Notes: generated from the letters alone by a model not told the origin. A stretch of 64,000 bases of DNA from Desulfolinea sp050305405 (GCA_050305405.1 JBNLFG010000002.1:275769-339768); one strand, 5' to 3'; counted from the stretch's first letter, positions 17,629 to 25,496 are shown. A program made the numbers and translations.

Positions 17629-18429
17629 ATGAGTGTTGTCCTGCTGAACGAATCAATGGTGCATTACGAGGTGTTGGGACGTGGCCGTCCCGTCATCTTC
17701 CTGCACGGTTGGGTCGGTTCATGGCGATATTGGATATCGTCCATGCAAACCGCCTCGACCTCGTTCCGCGCCTACGCGCTTGACCTTTGGGGGTTCGGTG
17801 GTACGACGCATCAGTCGCACAAACCGGAGATGTATAGCCTGCAAAGCCAAACGCGCTTAGTCTCATCCTTCCTTCAGGAGATGGGCATTGGGAAGATTGC
17901 ACTTGTAGGGCATGGTTGGGGCGCTTTGGTTGCTCTTGATTTTGCTGCTGCTTATCCTGATTCGGTTGATCGTCTGATGGTTTCCAATTGCCCATTAGAT
18001 ATACATTCGGTTGATTCGCGCCTCTTCAACGAACCGCTTGAGAGTTTGGCAGATAGCTTTGTCAGCAGCCTGCCTGCAGGAAGCGATGCGGCTCTCTCTG
18101 AAGCACGGAGCGCTGATCCTGCTGCCATTGCTGCCTCGCTGAATGGTGTCTTGGCAGGTGATCTCTTTGAGCGGGTTAATCGTCATCACACCCCGTGTTT
18201 GCTGGTCAGCGGGGGGCAGGATACGCTTATCCGAGCGCCGAGTATCGATCAACTGGCGCAGCTTTCTGAGCTTGGACAGCATATTGTTTTAGATGAGTCT
18301 GGGCATTTCCCCATGCTTGATTCAACCGGAAAATTCAATCGCTTACTGACCGATTTTCTCGCGCTTGACTCCGGTTTGAGTATTCGTGAACTGGGTCTAA
18401 AAGAAGAGTGGAAGCGCCGCGTACGCTAG
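17629..18429 (+). CDS. Alpha/beta hydrolase fold protein lacking the nucleophile
   Basis: 266 residues with the usual fold marks: oxyanion HGWVGS at 26-31, the nucleophile-elbow region GHGWG at 94-98, the acid Asp198 in GGQDTL and the catalytic His226 in ESGHFP. The nucleophile position 96 is Gly (codon GGT) where Ser, Asp or Cys is expected, so normal hydrolysis should be impossible. The gene follows the receiver gene by 16 nt and ends the signalling block. RsbQ-type hydrolases act as signal carriers in stress pathways, which is a family-based analogy only. The rest of the fold appears intact. Confidence 0.85.
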   Translation: MSVVLLNESMVHYEVLGRGRPVIFLHGWVGSWRYWISSMQTASTSFRAYALDLWGFGGTTHQSHKPEMYSLQSQTRLVSSFLQEMGIGKIALVGHGWGALVALDFAAAYPDSVDRLMVSNCPLDIHSVDSRLFNEPLESLADSFVSSLPAGSDAALSEARSADPAAIAASLNGVLAGDLFERVNRHHTPCLLVSGGQDTLIRAPSIDQLAQLSELGQHIVLDESGHFPMLDSTGKFNRLLTDFLALDSGLSIRELGLKEEWKRRVR

Positions 18430-18463
18430 TCTCCCGTTCATCTGGTTGGCGCGAGAGCTGGCG

Positions 18464-18492
18464 TTGACAAATGAAATACTCCGTAGTAATAT
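18464..18492 (+). promoter_or_regulatory. Strong promoter of tRNA-Met
   Basis: Consensus TTGACA (18464-18469), a 17-bp spacer, and TAATAT (18487-18492), 12 nt before the tRNA. Confidence 0.9.
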
Positions 18493-18504
18493 TTGCTCCG
18501 CAAT

Positions 18505-18580
18505 GGCGAGGTAGCTCAGTTGGCAGAGCGGAGGACTCATAAGCCTTAGGTCGAGGGTTCAAGTCCCTCTCTCGCCACCA
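18505..18580 (+). tRNA. tRNA-Met, elongator (anticodon CAT)
   Basis: Acceptor GGCGAGG pairs with CTCGCC, and CCA is encoded. The anticodon loop CTCATAA gives CAT. D-loop GCTCAGTTGGCAGAGC and T arm GAGGG-TTCAAGT-CCCTC are typical. The weak A-G at the end of the anticodon stem is the only oddity. It lacks initiator features. Confidence 0.88.
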
Positions 18581-18584
18581 ACAA

Positions 18585-18610
18585 AAAAACCTGTCGAAAG
18601 ACAGGTTTTT
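18585..18610 (+). terminator. Terminator after tRNA-Met
   Basis: AAAAACCTGTC pairs with GACAGGTTTTT around a GAAA loop; a T run follows. Confidence 0.92.
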
Positions 18611-18652
18611 CTTTTTTTAACGGGAGCAATTTTAGGTCACGTACGAGACGTG

Positions 18653-19060
18653 CTAGAGTTGCTGCGGATGATCGTGGTCATGCTCGTCCCCGTGCCCGTG
18701 TGCCACGCTTTCGGCGCAGGGCGCATCCCCTTGCAGATTGCCGTTTAGATAATTTTCCAAACTTTCTTGCACCGTACCGCTCGCGCCTGTTGCCACATCA
18801 ATCTCAAATTCGTGGAAGAAGTTCACCGCGCGTCCACCCATGCCGCCGGAGATCATCACCTTGACGCCCTGATCGTGGATATAGGCGGGGAGTTGCCCGG
18901 GAGCGTGCTTTTTGGCATGCTCATTTGTAATGGCTTTCGCTTCGCGTACCTGGTTTTTCTCATCGAGATCGACGAAAATATAGTAGGGACACCGCCCAAA
19001 ATGGGGGCTGATGGGGCTTTCAAGCCCCTGATCGGTTGCTGCTGAAAATGCGATTCGCAT
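18653..19060 (-). CDS. NifX/NifB-C-like (dinitrogenase FeMo-cofactor) family protein
   Basis: 135 residues from the ATG at 19060, chosen because GGAG lies 6 nt upstream. The fold is recognisable from MRIAFSAATDQG, HFGRCPYYIF, ISGGMGGRAVNFF and GASGTV. Proteins of this family bind iron-sulfur or iron-molybdenum cluster intermediates, but many non-nitrogen-fixers carry stand-alone copies of unknown role. The C-terminal tail is His/Asp-rich (HGHGDEHDHDH), suggesting metal binding. It is the last gene of an ArsR-led operon with no nif genes nearby, so nitrogen fixation is not implied. Confidence 0.88.
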   Translation of the reverse strand: MRIAFSAATDQGLESPISPHFGRCPYYIFVDLDEKNQVREAKAITNEHAKKHAPGQLPAYIHDQGVKVMISGGMGGRAVNFFHEFEIDVATGASGTVQESLENYLNGNLQGDAPCAESVAHGHGDEHDHDHPQQL

Positions 19061-19073
19061 AGGTTCTCCAAAT

Positions 19074-19364
19074 TTAGAATTTTTGTAGTTCTTCATCCAC
19101 TTCGCTCATGCGGCGAGTGAGATGTGCTTTGAAATTTTCGAGCCAGGATTTCTTCTCGGCAGGTGCAAGCCCTTCAGTGAAATTGCTTAATGGTTGATTC
19201 CAGCGGATACCGTTTTCCGGATCAGTGGACTGCCATCCTATACCGCGACCGCGCCCAAAACCTCTGCCGCCACGCCCTTGCCCGAAACTTGCTTCTGCAC
19301 CTTGACGCTTGCCGTACCCCTGACCTTTTCCGTTTCTGCCGCGTCCTTGACGATTTCTATTCAT
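19074..19364 (-). CDS. Small Gly/Arg-rich protein with helical tail (DUF5320-like)
   Basis: 96 residues from the ATG at 19364, which follows AAGGAG. The first half is a low-complexity Gly/Arg/Gln region (RGGRGFGRGRG and similar); the second half, from about residue 50, is helical and charged, ending KAHLTRRMSEVDEELQKF. Such small proteins often sit beside NifX-like proteins in clusters of unknown function; that is recalled context, not proof. It lies 13 nt before the NifX-like gene and 21 nt after arsR. Function unknown. The Gly/Arg run is the mirror of the one in the ArsR C-terminus. Confidence 0.7.
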   Translation of the reverse strand: MNRNRQGRGRNGKGQGYGKRQGAEASFGQGRGGRGFGRGRGIGWQSTDPENGIRWNQPLSNFTEGLAPAEKKSWLENFKAHLTRRMSEVDEELQKF

Positions 19365-19385
19365 TTTTATACTCCTTATTTCCAT

Positions 19386-19781
19386 TTACAGGTTTTGTTT
19401 TCCATGTCTGCCACGTCCGCGACCTTGCCCTCTACCACCGCGATGACGTCCACCACGGCCGCGTGGGGTAAACCCTTCTAGCGGGATATTCTCACCAAGC
19501 TCATTGAGCAGATCAAGCAGCTCTTTAATGCGCGCTTTGCTCAAGCAGTAGGTCACACTCATCCCATCGCGCGTCGCGTCAACGAGATTGACCTCGCGTA
19601 AGACTGCCAGATGTTGCGAAATATTCGCCTGTGGACGCGCTAATTTGTCGGTGATTTCACCGACTGTCAGCGGCGCATCAGACAGGCTATGCAAAATCTC
19701 CACGCGGATAGGATGCGCCAAGGCGTGCGCTATGGCGGCGCTTAGGATGTATGGAGGGAAAGTGTTTTGGGTAGTAGACAT
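19386..19781 (-). CDS. ArsR-family regulator with a Gly/Arg-rich C-terminal tail
   Basis: 131 residues. A winged helix-turn-helix occupies about residues 8-90: HPIRVEILHSLSD, GEITDKLARPQANISQHL and the wing DGMSVTYCL. There is no ELCVCDL-type arsenic site, and only one Cys, so the inducer is not evident. Residues 100-131 are a Gly/Arg/His-rich tail (RGGRHRGGRGQGRGRGRH) that could bind nucleic acid or metals. A TATTCG/CGAATA palindrome lies 13 nt upstream of the start. The gene leads an operon with the Gly/Arg-rich and NifX-like genes. Confidence 0.85.
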   Translation of the reverse strand: MSTTQNTFPPYILSAAIAHALAHPIRVEILHSLSDAPLTVGEITDKLARPQANISQHLAVLREVNLVDATRDGMSVTYCLSKARIKELLDLLNELGENIPLEGFTPRGRGGRHRGGRGQGRGRGRHGKQNL

Positions 19782-19793
19782 GATACAAAACCT

Positions 19794-19811
19794 TATTCGA
19801 TATAACGAATA
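19794..19811 (-). promoter_or_regulatory. Probable ArsR operator
   Basis: TATTCG and CGAATA form a perfect 6-bp inverted repeat around ATATAA, just upstream of arsR. This is the position and AT-rich style of ArsR-family autoregulatory sites. Confidence 0.65.
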
Positions 19812-19857
19812 TACTCCCCGCGAAAGATTTTGTCAAGTATTTAGTAGGATTTGGCGA

Positions 19858-20232
19858 TTACTGCTCAAAAAAAAGTGCAGCCCAGATTTGCCATTTCATC
19901 AATTGTTCGGGAACGGGCGTAGGCTCTATCACTCCAACTGGCAGGTTGCCTGGCGCAGGCATGGGGACGATACGCTGGTCGCCCTCCTGAATTTCGCCAT
20001 TATTGCGTACTTCCCCCTCGGTGACAGGGTCTGATGTTGCAATTGCGATTTGGGTCTGTAGCGCCGTTTGTGTGAGCACCGCTTGAGTCGCTTCTGCGCG
20101 GACGATTAACGCCGTATCCTGAAGCTGGTTTAGCTTCTCAAGGCGCGTGTTGTAATCCATCACCAGAAGCACCAGCAGGATCACACCCACAACGATCAGA
20201 ATTTCTTTCTTCGAGTTTTGCCAGAATTTCAT
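19858..20232 (-). CDS. Small single-pass membrane protein, unknown function
   Basis: 124 residues. A short basic start leads to one membrane helix (about 10-25), then a coiled-coil-like stretch (RLEKLNQLQDTALIVRAEAT) and a Pro-rich C-terminus. The topology recalls FtsL/DivIC-type septum proteins, but no family signature supports that. The start codon has TAAGAT six bases upstream and no ribosome binding site, so it may be leaderless. It is divergent from rplI. Confidence 0.6.
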   Translation of the reverse strand: MKFWQNSKKEILIVVGVILLVLLVMDYNTRLEKLNQLQDTALIVRAEATQAVLTQTALQTQIAIATSDPVTEGEVRNNGEIQEGDQRIVPMPAPGNLPVGVIEPTPVPEQLMKWQIWAALFFEQ

Positions 20233-20299
20233 GGCATTATCTTATCTTTATTCTGGGTGCTTGGCAAGTTGATTGTTGTCTAAAAGCGACTTCAAAAGT

Positions 20300-20328
20300 T
20301 TGACGCTGTCTAGCCACTCTGGTATACT
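20300..20328 (+). promoter_or_regulatory. Promoter of rplI
   Basis: TTGACG (20300-20305), a 17-bp spacer, and TATACT (20323-20328), about 60 nt before the rplI start. Confidence 0.75.
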
Positions 20329-20388
20329 TGCCCGCCGAGCGTAGTACCCTTCGCTCAAAAAAATCTATGTACCGAAAGGGCTTGTAAA

Positions 20389-20964
20389 ATGAAAATCCTA
20401 TTAATGAAAGACGTCTTTAAACTTGGCCGCGCTGGCGACATCAAAAAAGTTGCCGATGGCTATGGACGCAACTACCTGCTTCCGCAAGGTTTGGCTGTTC
20501 TTGCCACCCCGGGCGCTCTCAAACAAGCAGATCGTATTCGTGCGAAAGCTGCTGAACGCCGTGAGGCACTCAATAGCGAGTTAAGCGGTCTTGCCGAAAA
20601 GATTCAAGGTATGCGTTTGCTCTTCCCTGCCAAAGCTGGTGAAACCGACAAACTCTACGGCTCCATCACCCCTCAGCAGGTTGCGGATGCCGCTACCGAA
20701 GAAACCACCTTCACTATCAAGCGCCAACAGCTCGAGATGCAACCAATCCGCACCTTGGGTGAGCACACCATTGGTGTCCGCCTGACGATGGATCTCGTCC
20801 CCGAGTTCGTCGTTGTCGTCTACCGCGAAGGCGAAGCAGCTCCCGTTGAAGGTGCAGAAGAAGCCGAAGAAATTGAAGAGACCGAAGTCGCTGAAGAAGC
20901 TCCTGAAGCAGAAGCAGTTGAAGCTGTTGAAGAAACCGGCGAAGCCGAAGTCTCCGAAGAATAA
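20389..20964 (+). CDS. rplI: Ribosomal protein L9 with long acidic tail
   Basis: 191 residues. The first 148 match L9: MKILLMKDVFKLGRAGDIKKV, GYGRNYLLPQGLAV (RNA-binding N-domain), a long linker helix, then the C-domain with LFGSIT-type segment KLYGSITPQQVADA and LGEHTIGVRL. The remaining 43 residues are nearly all Glu, Ala and Val; typical L9 ends before this point. The tail may modulate ribosome contacts or simply be disordered. A TTGACG/TATACT promoter precedes it, and a hairpin follows it (20988-21026). Confidence 0.95.
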   Translation: MKILLMKDVFKLGRAGDIKKVADGYGRNYLLPQGLAVLATPGALKQADRIRAKAAERREALNSELSGLAEKIQGMRLLFPAKAGETDKLYGSITPQQVADAATEETTFTIKRQQLEMQPIRTLGEHTIGVRLTMDLVPEFVVVVYREGEAAPVEGAEEAEEIEETEVAEEAPEAEAVEAVEETGEAEVSEE

Positions 20965-20987
20965 TCTTCCCAACCGTTTAAAATTTG

Positions 20988-21026
20988 ACATCACCGGTTC
21001 TCCTCCAAACAGGGGCCCGGTGATGT
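20988..21026 (+). terminator. Hairpin between rplI and the RodZ-like gene
   Basis: ACATCACCGG pairs with CCGGTGATGT (10 bp). The T run after it is weak, so it may attenuate rather than terminate. The next start codon lies 10 nt beyond the right arm. Confidence 0.6.
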
Positions 21027-21036
21027 TGTCTTAACC

Positions 21037-22560
21037 ATGCCTCTCTCAATTGGTCAACAACTCAAAGATGCGCGTCTCGACCGCAATCTTAGCCTCGAGG
21101 ATGTTTTCAAAGATATTCATATTCGTATCAAATATCTTGAAGCGCTCGAAGCTGATGATTACTCGCTGATGCCCTCGCCTGTGCAAGGGCGCGGTTTTTT
21201 GCGTCTTTATGCGCAATTTCTCCAATTGGATATCGATAAAATTTTGGCAGAGATGCAGGCTAGCGAGACTGAAGAAAGCGCTTTTGTCAAAGTTGATGCT
21301 GTCGATGGCTCCGTCGAAGATGCTCCTGATCCTCCCATAGCGGATGAAACGGAAGAGAAAACGCCACTTTGGCAGCAACTGCGAAATCGCGTTAGCGGCA
21401 CGCGCGCAAGGCCCGAATCTGCTCCCGCGCAAGAGGCAGAATCTACTCCCATAGCGGAGGCAAGCCCAACTTCGGCGTCCGTGCCGCATCCTAATTCCCC
21501 GAACCCAGACAGGGTGCCCCGCCCCAAGCCGCCGCTGGCACCACGCTCCCATCCCGATCTGAAACCCCCAGATGTTGTACGTGATTATGTCCAGCCTGAG
21601 CCGTCACAGCCACCTGGAGAAGCCCGCATCCTGTTTGCGGAGATCGGTGCGACTCTGCGCGAACGGCGCGAAATGCTCAGTTTGACCTACGAAGAGATCG
21701 AGGGACATATTCACCTGCGCCCGCATTATCTGGCTTCCCTCGAAGCAGGTGATTTTGACGCGCTGCCTTCGCCAGTGCAAACGCGCGGGATGTTGAGCAA
21801 TTATGCTGACTTTCTGGATCTAGAAACTGAAAAGCTCCTGTTGAAATTTGCGGAAGGTTTGCAATCGCAGCGTATTGAGCGTCATCTCGATGTGCCGGAT
21901 GCGGATGCAGACAAGCGTAAGCGCCGCAGATTCTCGCTGGGCGGTTTTGTTGCGCCAGACCTGATCTTTGGCGGCAGTGTGATTGTTTTGATGGTCGCTT
22001 TTGCCGTTTGGGGATTGGGAAGGATCGCCAATAGCCGCGCCGAAGATGCTGCGCTGGAAGCGACCGCCCCCTCCATCGCGGAAGTGCTTATGAGTACCAC
22101 AACGCCCGAGGTGACGCAGGCGGTTACTCCGACACAGGTGATTGTGAATACGCCGGGTGGGGAAGCGGGTACCGCTGCACCCCTTGAGGGAAATTTAGGC
22201 GAAGATGCTAATCGTGTTCAGATACTGATTACGGTCTTGGAGCGTAGTTGGTTGCGCGTTTATGTGGACGGAGAGATTGTCTTTGAAGGACGTGCTCAAC
22301 CGGATGCGACCTTTGTTTACGAAGGTAATGAATATATCGAGGTGTTAACTGCCAATGGCGCAGGTGTGCGGATTGGTTACAATCAACGCGATTTAGGCTT
22401 GATGGGTGGTTTTGGCGAAGTTGTTCAGCGGCTCTACGGTCCGCGCGGGTTATTGACTCCGACCGTCACTCCGACCCAGGATGTCACCGCGACACCCTCA
22501 CCGACGCTAACACCCTCCCCAACGCGTACGCCAACCTTGGATACGCCGAATTTAGAATAA
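21037..22560 (+). CDS. RodZ-like protein with two HTH domains
   Basis: 507 residues. Two HTH_25-type domains are visible: the first at about 1-75 (LKDARLDRNLSLEDVFKDIHI, YLEALEADDYSLMPSPVQGRG), the second at about 200-275 (LRERREMLSLTYEEIEGHIHL, YLASLEAGDFDALPSPVQTRG). RodZ normally has one. A basic segment RKRRR precedes a membrane helix (about 309-330). A Thr/Pro linker follows, and then a DUF4115-type domain (about 390-470) and another Thr/Pro tail. RodZ links MreB to the peptidoglycan machinery. No mreB is in this window. Two tandem HTHs may mean a gene-internal duplication. Confidence 0.85.
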   Translation: MPLSIGQQLKDARLDRNLSLEDVFKDIHIRIKYLEALEADDYSLMPSPVQGRGFLRLYAQFLQLDIDKILAEMQASETEESAFVKVDAVDGSVEDAPDPPIADETEEKTPLWQQLRNRVSGTRARPESAPAQEAESTPIAEASPTSASVPHPNSPNPDRVPRPKPPLAPRSHPDLKPPDVVRDYVQPEPSQPPGEARILFAEIGATLRERREMLSLTYEEIEGHIHLRPHYLASLEAGDFDALPSPVQTRGMLSNYADFLDLETEKLLLKFAEGLQSQRIERHLDVPDADADKRKRRRFSLGGFVAPDLIFGGSVIVLMVAFAVWGLGRIANSRAEDAALEATAPSIAEVLMSTTTPEVTQAVTPTQVIVNTPGGEAGTAAPLEGNLGEDANRVQILITVLERSWLRVYVDGEIVFEGRAQPDATFVYEGNEYIEVLTANGAGVRIGYNQRDLGLMGGFGEVVQRLYGPRGLLTPTVTPTQDVTATPSPTLTPSPTRTPTLDTPNLE

Positions 22561-22610
22561 TTTTTTCTCTGCGTACTTTACGTACGTCATGAATTTAAAA
22601 GTTGGAAAGA

Positions 22611-23957
22611 ATGAAAGAAAATACATTTCACTTAGTCTCACTAGGTTGTGCCAAGAACACCGTTGACTCGGATTCGATGGCACAGCTTCTACTTACCGAT
22701 GGCTTCAGCGCTTCAGAAGATCCTGAACTTGCCGATGTACTGATCGTCAACACCTGCGGTTTTATTGGTGCCTCACGGGATGAATCAATCGAAGTTTTGC
22801 GCGAGCTTGCTGAAGAAAAGGTCGAAGGGCAATTGCTTATCGCCGCTGGCTGCCTGACGCAGCGTTTTAGCGAAGTGGTCGCCGAGCAAGTTCCCGGCGT
22901 GGATGGGATGCTCGGCACCCGCCGCTGGATGGATATTGTCACAGTCGTCAAGAAGTTGCGCAGTATGCGCAATAACTATCGCCCTGAAGTACTTTATCAT
23001 TTGCCCGAAAATGCCAAAACGGTTGGTACGGATGAAGGTGATATTTTGCGTGCGAATGTCTTTGGTTCCAGCGCTTATCTCAAGATCGCTGATGGCTGCC
23101 GTAGACCGTGTGCCTTTTGCTCGATCCCACTCATCAAAGGCACAGCCGTCAGTCGTCCGCTGGATGTACTGATTGAGGAAGCCCAAATTCTTGCCGAAAA
23201 TGGCGTACGTGAACTCATTCTGATTGCGCAGGATAGCACCGACTACGGTCACGATCTTGGCATGAAAGATGGTCTTGCCATCCTGCTCGAAAAGCTGACC
23301 GACGAAGTTCCCGAACTAGACTGGATTCGAATTATGTATGCCTACCCCGGCTACGTCACCGATCGTATGATCGACGTGATGGCAGAGCGTCCACAGATTT
23401 TGCCGTATCTCGATATCCCGCTTCAACATGCCAGCCGTGAAACGCTCAAACGCATGAAGCGCCCTGCCAATATGGATTGGGTGCGCAACACCGTTGCCAA
23501 GATGCGCGAGCGCATCGAAAATCTGACCATCCGCACGACCTTCATCGTCGGCTACCCGGGCGAGACTGAAGAAGAGTTCCAGGAATTGCTCGATTTCATC
23601 GAAGAGACCCGTTTCGACCGCGTCGGTGCCTTCACCTTCTCATTCGAGCCGGGCACGACCAGCGAACCGCTTGGCGACCCGATCTCTGAAGATGTTAAGA
23701 ATGATCGCTGGGAACGTCTGATGGAACTCCAGCAGAATATTTCGTTGCAGGTCAACCAATCCTTCGTCGGCAAGACTCTCGATGTGCTCATTGAAGGCTA
23801 TGACGAAGAACAGAACGTCGCCATCGGGCGCTCCTACCGCGATGCCCCCGAAATCGACGGCATGGTCTTCATCGAAGGCGACGCCACTGTCGGCGAGATT
23901 ATCCCCGTGCGCATCACCGGCGCAATGGCGTATGATCTGACCGGCGTTTTAGCATAA
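22611..23957 (+). CDS. rimO: Ribosomal protein S12 methylthiotransferase
   Basis: 448 residues. An ATG at 22611 is preferred to the upstream TTG at 22602. The UPF0004 domain starts FHLVSLGCAKNTVDS; conserved cysteines follow in NTCGF and AAGCLTQR. The radical SAM CxxxCxxC is in GCRRPCAFCSIP near residue 163. A TRAM domain ends the protein. RimO adds a methylthio group to Asp89 of ribosomal protein S12. The S12 gene is not in this window. Family length is normal, and the motif order fits RimO better than MiaB. Confidence 0.92.
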   Translation: MKENTFHLVSLGCAKNTVDSDSMAQLLLTDGFSASEDPELADVLIVNTCGFIGASRDESIEVLRELAEEKVEGQLLIAAGCLTQRFSEVVAEQVPGVDGMLGTRRWMDIVTVVKKLRSMRNNYRPEVLYHLPENAKTVGTDEGDILRANVFGSSAYLKIADGCRRPCAFCSIPLIKGTAVSRPLDVLIEEAQILAENGVRELILIAQDSTDYGHDLGMKDGLAILLEKLTDEVPELDWIRIMYAYPGYVTDRMIDVMAERPQILPYLDIPLQHASRETLKRMKRPANMDWVRNTVAKMRERIENLTIRTTFIVGYPGETEEEFQELLDFIEETRFDRVGAFTFSFEPGTTSEPLGDPISEDVKNDRWERLMELQQNISLQVNQSFVGKTLDVLIEGYDEEQNVAIGRSYRDAPEIDGMVFIEGDATVGEIIPVRITGAMAYDLTGVLA

Positions 23958-23965
23958 ATATTCTC

Positions 23966-24099
23966 CAGTTCCTGAGCGGACGCTGAGTAGCCTGAAGCGA
24001 AGCAAAAGGCGTATCGAAGCGGCAGCCGAAGGACGGCATTTGTAAAACCGTTCTTCGACTACGTGTTTCACTGTCGTGAAGCCCTCCGCTCAGAGACTG
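23966..24099. repeat. Inverted-repeat element, family A copy 2
   Basis: Arms at 23966-23980 and 24085-24099 are the same 15-base sequence pair as copy 1 with one or two changes. The centre again carries GAAGGACGG and CCGTTCTTC. The element is 134 bp, 25 bp longer than copy 1, and sits between rimO and the CysQ-like gene. Confidence 0.85.
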
Positions 24100-24116
24100 T
24101 ATAAAAAGGAAAAAAC

Positions 24117-25115
24117 ATGTTCGATACCAATAACCCTGAAGTCCAATTCGCCCTCGATGCTGTCCGTCAGGCAGCCAAGCTCGTCAAAACCGTGCAGACC
24201 GAAACCGCAGCCGATGCCCTCACCAAAGGCGACAAATCCCCGGTCACCGTGGCGGATTTCGCCTCGCAAGCGCTTGTTTCCTATTTGCTGATGCAGCAAT
24301 TTCCTGATGCGGTGCTGGTCGGGGAAGAAGCCTCGGATGCGCTCAAGGAAGAGGGCGCCGAACATCTCCTCGAAGCTGTGACGGGATACACCGCCCGCTT
24401 CATCCCCGAAGCCGAAGCTGATTCCGTTTGTGAGTGGATTGACCGCGGTGCAGCGGATGCCGCCAAACGCTTCTGGACAGTTGATCCTATCGACGGGACA
24501 AAGGGCTTCATTCGTGGCGACCAATATGCCGTTGCGTTGGCTTTGGTTGAAGACGGCGAAGTGCAGATCGGTGTGCTCGGCTGCCCAAACCTGACAGACG
24601 GAACCAAGTCCGAGCCGGATGGCTTGGGAACACTAATGATCGCCGTCAAAGGGCAGGGGACGTGGTTAACGGATTTGGCTGAGGGCGAAGAAAAGGATTG
24701 GAAACGGATTCAAGTTTCCCCACGAGCGAACGGGGCTGAAGCCCGTCTAATGCGTTCGTTTGAGTCCGGTCATACGGATGTCAGCAAGATCGATGAGTTC
24801 GCATCCGCTTTAGGCTCTGTCGCTGAACCCGTGCGGATGGATAGTCAGGCAAAATATTCGGTGCTGGCAGCCGGTGCGGGCGAGATCATCCTGCGCCTGC
24901 TTTCGCCGAAGCGGCTGGATTATAAAGAGAAGATTTGGGATCAGGCAGCAGGTGCGCTCGTGCTCACCGAAGCAGGCGGGCGTATCAGCGACCTGGACGG
25001 CAGGCCGCTCGACTTCACGCAGGGACGCATGCTGATCAACAACCGCGGCGTGCTAGCAACCAATGGACATCTGCACGATGCCGCGCTGAAAGCTCTGAAG
25101 GATATTGGGGCATAG
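24117..25115 (+). CDS. 3'(2'),5'-bisphosphate nucleotidase / inositol-monophosphatase family
   Basis: 332 residues. The family metal-site motifs are all present: GEEASDAL, DPIDGTKGF (Asp-x-x-Asp-Gly-Thr) and WDQAAGALVLTEAGG. The relatives with this insertion pattern are CysQ/Hal2-type phosphatases, which hydrolyse 3'-phosphoadenosine 5'-phosphate (PAP); inositol monophosphate is an alternative substrate. An AAGGA ribosome binding site precedes the ATG. The final residues ALKALKDIGA resemble the encoded end of a fragment at 26508-26561. Confidence 0.85.
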   Translation: MFDTNNPEVQFALDAVRQAAKLVKTVQTETAADALTKGDKSPVTVADFASQALVSYLLMQQFPDAVLVGEEASDALKEEGAEHLLEAVTGYTARFIPEAEADSVCEWIDRGAADAAKRFWTVDPIDGTKGFIRGDQYAVALALVEDGEVQIGVLGCPNLTDGTKSEPDGLGTLMIAVKGQGTWLTDLAEGEEKDWKRIQVSPRANGAEARLMRSFESGHTDVSKIDEFASALGSVAEPVRMDSQAKYSVLAAGAGEIILRLLSPKRLDYKEKIWDQAAGALVLTEAGGRISDLDGRPLDFTQGRMLINNRGVLATNGHLHDAALKALKDIGA

Positions 25116-25131
25116 TTTTTTTGGAGTAAAA

Positions 25132-25452
25132 ATGTCGATTGCAAGAATAGATTCCGGGATTTGTGGAGAGCGTACGACGGTAACGGCGACACGGATCGAA
25201 AAGTATCGTGTGGCGCTACAGATTGAAAGCAGCTGTCCGCATATCACAAAAATGGCTGGGGAAATTTGCGAAGTTGATGCGCTCAACGAAATTTCTTCGC
25301 GTCGTGGAAAAAGTGTGCCGAAGGTGATTGATGCCGGATTACGTCTGTGCGCACACTCCGCCTGTCCCGTGCCTGCTGGGATCATCAAAGCGGTTGAAGT
25401 TGCGGCAGGGTTGGCTTTACCCAAAAATGCGACAATCGAAATAGAAGCCTGA
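25132..25452 (+). CDS. Small conserved protein with paired cysteines, unknown function (DUF6951-like)
   Basis: 106 residues, start chosen at the ATG at 25132 after TTGGAG; it is 16 nt downstream of the CysQ-like stop. Four cysteines are spread over the chain (in SGICGE, SSCPHI, GEICEV, LRLCAHSACPVP), the last two in a CxxxxC arrangement. The pattern resembles a small conserved family that I recall as DUF6951; the number is from memory and unchecked. Possible metal or redox role. It is likely co-transcribed with the nucleotidase gene and ends at a strong terminator. Confidence 0.65.
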   Translation: MSIARIDSGICGERTTVTATRIEKYRVALQIESSCPHITKMAGEICEVDALNEISSRRGKSVPKVIDAGLRLCAHSACPVPAGIIKAVEVAAGLALPKNATIEIEA

Positions 25453-25473
25453 AGCATAAACAGAAAAAATGAC

Positions 25474-25496
25474 AGACCGAGCAAATTGCTCGGTCT
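25474..25496 (+). terminator. Terminator after the DUF6951-like gene
   Basis: AGACCGAGCAA pairs with TTGCTCGGTCT, followed by a T run. Confidence 0.92.

Noticed and set aside
18653..19060. Nitrogen fixation cluster
   Set aside because: A NifX-like protein alone is common outside diazotrophs; no nifH, nifD, nifK, nifB or nifE is present.
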